A DNA stretch of 64,000 nucleotides from Mycobacterium gordonae (GTDB lineage Bacteria > Actinomycetota > Actinomycetes > Mycobacteriales > Mycobacteriaceae), in assembly GCF_017086405.1 (NCBI RefSeq), contig NZ_CP070973.1:5984739-6048738 (forward strand), read 5' to 3'. The translations under genes and the position numbers were made by a program. The notes under the pieces were generated by a model, which searched no databases, had not been told where the DNA came from, and saw nothing but the letters and a program-made list of their open reading frames with translations. Positions 59,002 through 64,000 of this stretch are shown here, piece after piece (positions within the stretch are counted from its first letter, which is position 1; the number at the start of each line of letters is the position of its first letter).

Positions 59002-60132
59002 ATGGCTGACCAGCTCACGACTTCTCTCGAGATTCCCGCCGACCTGAAACCGCGCGACGGCCGCTTCGGCTGCGGCCCGTCGAAGGTCCGGCCCGAGCAG
59101 CTCCAGGCGCTGAGCACCACCGCAGCACCCCTGTTCGGCACCTCGCACCGGCAGGCGCCGGTCAAGAATCTGGTGGGACGGGTGCGGTCGGGGCTCGCTG
59201 ACCTGTTTTCGTTGCCCGACGGCTACGAGGTCATTCTCGGCAACGGCGGTACGACGGCCTTTTGGGATGCCGCCGCCTTCGGTTTGATCGACAAGCGCTC
59301 GCTGCATTTGACCTACGGCGAGTTCAGCTCGAAGTTCGCCTCCTGCGTTGCCAAGAACCCGTTCGTCGGCGACCCGATCGTCATCAAGGCGGACGCCGGG
59401 TCGGCCCCCGAACCTCAGTCCGACCCGTCGGTCGACGTGATCGGTTGGGCCCACAACGAAACCTCGACCGGGGTGGCGGTGCCGGTGCGGCGACCCGCCG
59501 ATTCCGGAGCCGCCCTGGTCCTCATCGACGCCACCTCGGGCGCCGGCGGGTTGCCTGTCGACGTCAATGACGTCGATGCTTACTACTTCGCGCCGCAGAA
59601 GAATTTCGCCAGTGACGGCGGCCTGTGGCTGGCCATCATGAGCCCGGCGGCCCTGGCCCGCGTCGAGGCCATCGCGGGCTCGGGTCGCTGGGTCCCCGAC
59701 TTCCTGTCGCTGCCGATCGCCATCGAAAACAGCCTGAAGAACCAGACCTACAACACGCCGGCGATCGCCACGCTGGTGCTGCTGGCCGAACAGCTCGACT
59801 GGCTGTTGGGCAACGGCGGCCTGGACTGGGCGGTCAAGCGCACAGCGGACTCGTCGCAGCGGCTGTACTCGTGGGCCGAAGAACGGTCTTTCACCACCCC
59901 GTTCGTCGCCGACCCGGCGCTGCGCTCGCAGGTGGTGGGCACCATCGACTTCGTCGACGACGTCAGTGCCGCAGCCGTCGCGGCGACATTGCGAGCCAAC
60001 GGCATCGTCGACACCGAGCCGTACCGCAAACTCGGCCGGAATCAGCTGCGGATCGCGATGTTCCCGGCCGTAGACCCCGACGACGTCAGCGCCCTGATCA
60101 ACTGCATCGACTGGGTGGTCGAGCGGCTCTGA
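59002..60132 (+). CDS. serC: Phosphoserine aminotransferase SerC
   Basis: This 376-residue PLP enzyme converts 3-phosphohydroxypyruvate to phosphoserine in serine synthesis. The PLP lysine is in YYFAPQKNFASDGG and substrate contacts lie in FGCGPSKVRPEQL and TSHRQAPVK. It has the length of the M. tuberculosis enzyme (Rv0884c). ATG 59002 is the correct start; the frame is open further upstream without support. It is likely monocistronic, with its promoter in the 200-bp gap after 58797. Confidence 0.95.
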   Translation: MADQLTTSLEIPADLKPRDGRFGCGPSKVRPEQLQALSTTAAPLFGTSHRQAPVKNLVGRVRSGLADLFSLPDGYEVILGNGGTTAFWDAAAFGLIDKRSLHLTYGEFSSKFASCVAKNPFVGDPIVIKADAGSAPEPQSDPSVDVIGWAHNETSTGVAVPVRRPADSGAALVLIDATSGAGGLPVDVNDVDAYYFAPQKNFASDGGLWLAIMSPAALARVEAIAGSGRWVPDFLSLPIAIENSLKNQTYNTPAIATLVLLAEQLDWLLGNGGLDWAVKRTADSSQRLYSWAEERSFTTPFVADPALRSQVVGTIDFVDDVSAAAVAATLRANGIVDTEPYRKLGRNQLRIAMFPAVDPDDVSALINCIDWVVERL

Positions 60133-60318
60133 CGCCGCACGATGCGGGCTGGAACGGCGCGTGCCGGAGCGGGGCACATCCAGTTCCAGCGGGGCACAGG
60201 CCGCTCCGACGGCCGCAACCGTCCAGCGTGTCAGTACCCGGTTACCGGAGTTCGCTGCACTAGAGTTCGCACGTAACGGTTCTGTTGCTGACCTGCGCGG
60301 AGCCTGCAAGGAGAAGCC

Positions 60319-61098
60319 ATGCGGGAACTCAAAGTGGTTGGGCTTGACCCCGACGGCAAATTCGTCCTCTGCGAGGGTGCCAGCTCTGCCGAGAAGTTCC
60401 GATTGCCCGCCGATGACCGCCTGCGCGCCGTACTGGATGGTAAGCCGATGCCCCCCGAGCAGCCAGCGTTGGACATCGTCGTCACAAATATGCTGAGCCC
60501 CAAGGAAATTCAGGCCCGAATCCGCGCCGGCGCGTCTGTCGAGCAGGTGGCCGCGGCATCTGGATCCGATGTCGCCCGGATTCAGCGGTTCGCCAACCCG
60601 GTCTTGCTTGAGCGCTTCCGCGCCGCGGAGCTGGCAACGGCGGCGCATCCGGTCCTTGCGGACGGTCCCGCGGTGCTGAGCCTGCTGGAGACGGTCACGG
60701 CAGCGTTGGTCGGGCGGGGTCTGAGCCCGGAGAAACTCACCTGGGACGCCTGGCGCAACGAGGACAGCCGCTGGACTGTGCAGCTGGGGTGGCAGGCCGG
60801 TCGGTCGGACAACGTTGCACACTTCCGCTTCATCCCGGGCGCACACGGTGGCACCGTCACCGCGATCGACGACGCGGCCAGCGAGCTCATCGACCCGGAC
60901 TTCAAGCCCCGCCAGCTCGCGCCGGTGGCGCGTCTGGCTTTCGAAGCTGCAGCAGAGCCGGCGCAGCCCGCGACGCTGGCGCAGCCGAGCGCACTACCCC
61001 CGCCGGCCGAGCAGCCTGCCGGCAGCCGGCGCGGCAAGCCCGCGATACCCGCCTGGGAGGACGTGTTGCTCGGGGTTCGTTCGAGCGGTCAGCGCTAG
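60319..61098 (+). CDS. sepH: Septation protein SepH
   Basis: This 259-residue DUF3071 protein begins MRELKVVGLDPDGKFVLC and has the helix-turn-helix-like SPKEIQARIRAGASVEQVAAASG. The Pro/Ala-rich linker precedes a conserved C-terminal PAWEDVLLGVRSS. SepH in actinobacteria binds FtsZ and helps divisome assembly. It matches Rv0883c. GGAG precedes the ATG. Confidence 0.93.
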   Translation: MRELKVVGLDPDGKFVLCEGASSAEKFRLPADDRLRAVLDGKPMPPEQPALDIVVTNMLSPKEIQARIRAGASVEQVAAASGSDVARIQRFANPVLLERFRAAELATAAHPVLADGPAVLSLLETVTAALVGRGLSPEKLTWDAWRNEDSRWTVQLGWQAGRSDNVAHFRFIPGAHGGTVTAIDDAASELIDPDFKPRQLAPVARLAFEAAAEPAQPATLAQPSALPPPAEQPAGSRRGKPAIPAWEDVLLGVRSSGQR

Positions 61099-61151
61099 GC
61101 GATCGCAAGCACGGCGAAGCCGGGCGCGGCGGGTCGCCGCAATCAGCCCAG

Positions 61152-61430
61152 CTAGGCGCTCCCGACCAGCTTCACCGCCAGTAGCGACACCCACGCCCCG
61201 GCCACCCCGACGGCTGCCCCCAGCACGAACCACCGCAGCACCAGGGTGCGTCGCCACCCCCACAACGTGGGGGCCAGTCCCCCGACCGCCACCACGTTGA
61301 GGCCCACAGCCAACAGCGGGTGCACCCGGATCAACCCGAGGCTGAGCACCACGATCGCGGCCCCGGTGACTGCCGCAACGAACGCGGCCACCGCCAAACC
61401 CGTTGCCCACGGCACGGACTCATCGTTCAC
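61152..61430 (-). CDS. DUF2537 membrane protein (Rv0882-like)
   Basis: This 92-residue protein has three hydrophobic segments: ATGLAVAAFVAAVTGAAIVVLSLGLI, LLAVGLNVVAVGGLAPTLWGW and LRWFVLGAAVGVAGAWVSLLAV. It is close in length to Rv0882. It is convergent with sepH, and its 5' side now lies only ~15 bp from the IS110 transposase stop, so its own promoter may have been displaced by the element. Confidence 0.88.
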   Translation of the reverse strand: MNDESVPWATGLAVAAFVAAVTGAAIVVLSLGLIRVHPLLAVGLNVVAVGGLAPTLWGWRRTLVLRWFVLGAAVGVAGAWVSLLAVKLVGSA

Positions 61431-61444
61431 GTGTTTCTCCTATG

Positions 61445-62497
61445 TCAAGCCGCTGCCGGTTGGCAAGGCTGGGTTCGGTTTTGGTGGTCGGTGTAGAGGT
61501 GGTGAAACACGACGCGGGCCAGGCGGCGTTTGAGGCAGCGCAGTGCCTCGGTTTTGGAGTCGCCGGCGTCGATGCGGTGGCGGTAATAGTCCTGGCCGAG
61601 TCCGTCGAGGCGGATCTGGGTGACGGCGATGCGGTGCAGGGCGGCGTTGAGTTGGCGGTTGCCTGAGCGGGTCATGCGCACCCGCCCGGCGGTGTTGCCT
61701 GACCACACCGGGACTGGCGCGACTCCGGCGTGACGGGCGAAGGCGGCCTCGCTTTTGAACCGGGTCACCCCGGCGGATTCGCCGACCAGTTTGGCCGCGG
61801 TCAACTCCCCGCAGCCGGGAAGGAAAAGCAGGGCCGAGGCGATGGGGCGCACTTGCTGGCCGATGCGCTTAGCCAAGGCGTTGATGGTTTCAGTGAGCCG
61901 CGTGATGTCGGCCAGCTCGTCGCGAGCCAACTCCGCGACCAGGCCGGGCAGGCTGGCTAACCAGTCACCGAGGATGCGCCGATGCTTGGCCAGATCCAAC
62001 GAACGGGCCTTGGGCGCGTGGTCAGGGTCAAGCTCGTGCACCCGCCACAACAGCCGGTTGATCGTCGCCGCGCGTTGCGCCACAAGGACTTCCCGGCGAT
62101 CCACCAATAACTTCAACTCGCGCGAGACCTCATCATGGGAGGCGACCGGCAAGTCAGGTTCACGCAAACACCCCCGCGCGACTGCTAACGCGTCGATCGG
62201 GTCCAACTTGCCCTGGGTGCGCGCACTGGCCCGAGTCTGAGCCATCAACTTCGGCGGTACCCGCACCACCCTCTGGCCAAAGCCCATCAGGTCGCGCTCC
62301 AACCTGGCCGATAAGTACCGGCAATCCTCAATCGCCCACACCACCTCGGCCCCGAACCGTTCGCGGGCCCACATCACCGCCTCGGCATGACCCGTCGTCG
62401 TTGCTTTGACGACCTTTTCGCCGAGCTTGCGCCCAACCTCGTTGACCGCAACAAACGTATGGGTGCGCTTGTGTACATCGGCTCCAACAACAACCAT
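61445..62497 (-). CDS. IS110-family transposase (DEDD recombinase)
   Basis: This 350-residue transposase has the RuvC-like DEDD domain: VVVGADVHKRTHTF, AIEDCRYLSARL and KLDPIDALAVARG. A C-terminal Transposase_20 domain carries GELTAAKLVGE, ARHAGVAPVPVWSGNT and RMTRSGNRQLN with the likely catalytic serine. ATG 62497 follows GGAGG; an upstream start (62548) is less likely. It shows no damage and may be active. Confidence 0.93.
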   Translation of the reverse strand: MVVVGADVHKRTHTFVAVNEVGRKLGEKVVKATTTGHAEAVMWARERFGAEVVWAIEDCRYLSARLERDLMGFGQRVVRVPPKLMAQTRASARTQGKLDPIDALAVARGCLREPDLPVASHDEVSRELKLLVDRREVLVAQRAATINRLLWRVHELDPDHAPKARSLDLAKHRRILGDWLASLPGLVAELARDELADITRLTETINALAKRIGQQVRPIASALLFLPGCGELTAAKLVGESAGVTRFKSEAAFARHAGVAPVPVWSGNTAGRVRMTRSGNRQLNAALHRIAVTQIRLDGLGQDYYRHRIDAGDSKTEALRCLKRRLARVVFHHLYTDHQNRTQPCQPAAA

Positions 62498-62735
62498 GGT
62501 GGATGCCTCCTTCACTGTGAGGTGACGGTTGGGCCGGTCGGCGGACAAACCTCAGTGGGGGCGGTTGCCACGCTCCCATCAAGTCACGCCGGCCGGTCCT
62601 TCACACCTGATGCCGACAAAACGCATGAACGCCAACCACGGCGGCAGCGAGCCTATGAGCCAGACACCAGGCGATCAGGATCCAACCACCGCAACATGCG
62701 GCAACCCCACCCTGATACTGACGACTGACGCGAGC
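62498..62735 (-). ncRNA. Candidate bridge RNA region of the IS110 element
   Basis: The non-coding left end of IS110-group elements is known to produce a structured RNA with two loops that pair with target and donor DNA. This ~238-bp region lies in that position. On the minus strand it has a hairpin-forming GTTGCCGC-ATG-TTGCGGTGG segment near 62685-62705. The RNA boundaries and loops are inferred, not seen directly. Confidence 0.45.
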
Positions 62736-63560
62736 CTAGCCCGAGCCGACGCGCTCGTAGAACGCCACTGCGGCCGCCGTCGCCACATTGAGCGAGTCAG
62801 TCCCACGGGACATCGGAATCCGCACCCGCATGTCGCTGATCCGCAGCGCCGCCGTGGTCAGCCCGGGTCCCTCGGCACCGACCAATACCGCGACCCGATC
62901 GTTGTGCACCGCCGCCATCGCCTCGCGCAGGGTGCGCGCGTCGCCCCGGGGAGTCATCGCCAACAACCGGAAGCCACCCTCGCGCATCCGCACCAGGTCG
63001 GCCGGCCAGTCGGTGGCGCGCGCGAAAGGCACCAGCAACGCATGGCCCATCGACACCCGGACCGCCCGGCGGTAGAGCGGGTCAGCACAACCACTGCCGA
63101 AAACCACCGCATCCACCCCCAATCCCGCCGCATTGCGAAAGATGGAGCCCAGGTTCTCGTGATCGTTGACGCCTTCGAGCACCGCCACCGTGTGCGCGCC
63201 GCCGACCACCTCCACAACGCTGGGCTCGGTCACCCTGCTGGCGCTGGCCAACACCCCGCGATTGAGATGAAACCCCACCGCCTGCGCCATCACCTCGGCC
63301 GATGTTCGGTAGTAAGGCGCCACGGTGCCCGCCAGGTCGTCTTTGAGCTCGGCCAGCCTACGGTCGGTGCCGAGCAGGGCCCGCGGGGTGAATCTGGAAG
63401 CCAGCATCCGCTGCACCACCAGCACGCCCTCGGCGATCACCAAACCTTTTCCGGTAGGCAGGTCGGGTCGGCGGTCGACGCTGTTCAGGTCGCGAAAGTC
63501 GTCCAGGCGGGGATCATCCGGATCGGTGACATCCTGAACATCGATGTCCGGTGCACTCAC
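62736..63560 (-). CDS. SpoU-type RNA 2'-O-methyltransferase (Rv0881-like)
   Basis: This 274-residue SPOUT enzyme has motif 1 NDHENLGSIFRNAAGLG, motif 2 VLVGAEGPGL and motif 3 IPMSRGTDSLNVATAAAVAFYE, which form the trefoil knot and SAM site. The N-terminal ~100 residues resemble the substrate-binding L30e-like domain. The target is probably a rRNA or tRNA nucleotide; not determinable. The GTG start overlaps the MarR stop by 4 bp, so it is translationally coupled. A longer frame to 63656 overlaps the MarR gene. Confidence 0.92.
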   Translation of the reverse strand: MSAPDIDVQDVTDPDDPRLDDFRDLNSVDRRPDLPTGKGLVIAEGVLVVQRMLASRFTPRALLGTDRRLAELKDDLAGTVAPYYRTSAEVMAQAVGFHLNRGVLASASRVTEPSVVEVVGGAHTVAVLEGVNDHENLGSIFRNAAGLGVDAVVFGSGCADPLYRRAVRVSMGHALLVPFARATDWPADLVRMREGGFRLLAMTPRGDARTLREAMAAVHNDRVAVLVGAEGPGLTTAALRISDMRVRIPMSRGTDSLNVATAAAVAFYERVGSG

Positions 63561-63988
63561 GGGCTTTCGTCGACCAGGGCCGAGATCAGATCGGAAGCGC
63601 TCCGCAGGGTTTCGCGCTGGGCATCGTCCAGCGTCGCGAGCCGGTCTGCGAGCCACTCCTGACGGGCCTGGCGGGCGGCCCTGACGAGTTCGGCGCCGGT
63701 CGCGGAGACCGAGACCAGCACCTGCCGTCCGTCGACGGGATGCGGGGCGCGGTCAACCAGGCCCTCGTCGGCCAGGGATGCGATCACTCGCGTCATCGAC
63801 GGCGGTCGGACCCGCTCCCGGATCGCCAGCGCGCCGGGCGTCATGGCACCTTCGTTGGCCAGCGTCGTCAGTGCCGAGAGCTGGGTCAGCGATACCGGCG
63901 ACGACGCGTTTCGAAACCGGAGTTGGCGAGCCAGCCGCATGACCGCCAACGACAAGTCTGCGGCCAACCGCGCATCGCTGTCAGGCAC
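63557..63988 (-). CDS. MarR-family transcriptional regulator (Rv0880-like)
   Basis: This 143-residue winged-helix protein has LTQLSALTTLANEGAMTPGALAIRERVRPPSMTRVIASLADEGLVDRAPHPVDGRQVLVSV, the MarR core with recognition helix and wing. It matches Rv0880 in length. It leads a two-gene unit with the SpoU methyltransferase. The window ends 12 bp upstream of its start, so its promoter is outside. Confidence 0.93.
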   Translation of the reverse strand: MPDSDARLAADLSLAVMRLARQLRFRNASSPVSLTQLSALTTLANEGAMTPGALAIRERVRPPSMTRVIASLADEGLVDRAPHPVDGRQVLVSVSATGAELVRAARQARQEWLADRLATLDDAQRETLRSASDLISALVDESP

Positions 63989-64000
63989 AGCGCGAGGTTA

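Larger units (their letters stand above)
61432..62735 (-). mobile_element. IS110-family insertion element (ends not exactly fixed)
   Basis: The limits given are the largest possible, set by the flanking genes (61430 and 62736). The element consists of a transposase with ~238 bp of non-coding DNA on its 5' side and only ~15 bp on its 3' side. This is the arrangement of the IS110 group, whose left-end non-coding region encodes a bridge RNA. No terminal inverted repeats are seen, as expected for this family. It splits the Rv0882- and Rv0881-like genes. Confidence 0.85.

Noticed and set aside
58975..60846. 623-codon minus-strand frame opposite serC and sepH
   Set aside because: It spans two well-supported genes and their gap, and has no family similarity.

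Overview
This window is from a high-GC actinobacterium that is clearly a Mycobacterium. It carries a giant PE_PGRS gene, a PE-PPE pair, a PPE-MPTR gene, a solitary PPE-SVP gene, and the prrAB, arfABC, echA6/accD3, ctpE, gltA2, citA, fprB, serC and sepH genes. From memory, the gene order follows the M. tuberculosis segment from about Rv0880 to Rv0916c, read in reverse and broken by several insertions. PE_PGRS and PPE-MPTR genes point to a slow-growing species near the M. tuberculosis / M. marinum / M. kansasii group; the species cannot be fixed from this window.

Layout. 1-3716: the tail of an F420-dependent LLM-class oxidoreductase gene, tRNA-Arg(CCU), four short direct repeats, an IS481-type transposase remnant, and an intact IS21-family element (914-3073) with inverted repeats and a 6-bp target duplication. 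3717-9719: a 2000-residue PE_PGRS protein. 9765-14533: a DUF1275 membrane protein, the desA3 desaturase with its reductase, a divergent PucR-type regulator, and a small secreted or anchored peptide behind a 17-bp palindrome. 14717-19795: a PE-PPE pair, then a thiolase / carotenoid oxygenase / glyoxalase-fold operon. 19865-21798: a four-gene minus-strand group (an Rv0909/Rv0910-type toxin-antitoxin pair, a frameshifted VOC gene and a membrane protein). 21863-28117: a 2084-residue PPE-MPTR protein built from two nearly identical tandem modules. 28387-35961: ctpE, a beta-lactamase-like lipoprotein, four perfect 58-bp tandem repeats, a metallo-beta-lactamase-fold protein, echA6 and the divergent accD3.

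35946-42018 is an accessory island between accD3 and prrA. It holds a TetR gene with a divergent FAD monooxygenase, then a PPE, two paralogous TetR genes and a steroid-dehydrogenase-like flavoprotein. The last block is linked by the same 14-bp operator-like sequence in front of two transcription units. 42067-50049: prrAB, the arf operon with a greatly enlarged ArfB, a DUF2630 protein, a phytoene-dehydrogenase-like oxidoreductase, a strong bidirectional terminator and gltA2. 50490-54995: a decayed LuxR-type regulator, pdxH, citA, and a TetR / sterol-desaturase-family pair. 55023-63988: an SDR-like half protein, a VOC protein, an AurF-like diiron protein with fprB, serC, sepH, a DUF2537 protein, an IS110-family element, a SpoU methyltransferase and a MarR regulator.

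Themes are lipid and cell-envelope metabolism (desA3, echA6, accD3, thiolase, desaturase family, Arf proteins), central carbon metabolism (two citrate synthases, serC, pdxH) and type VII secretion substrates. The best candidates for something undescribed are the operator-linked TetR/PPE/flavoprotein island, the enlarged ArfB, the recently duplicated MPTR modules, and the possible bridge RNA region of the IS110 element.
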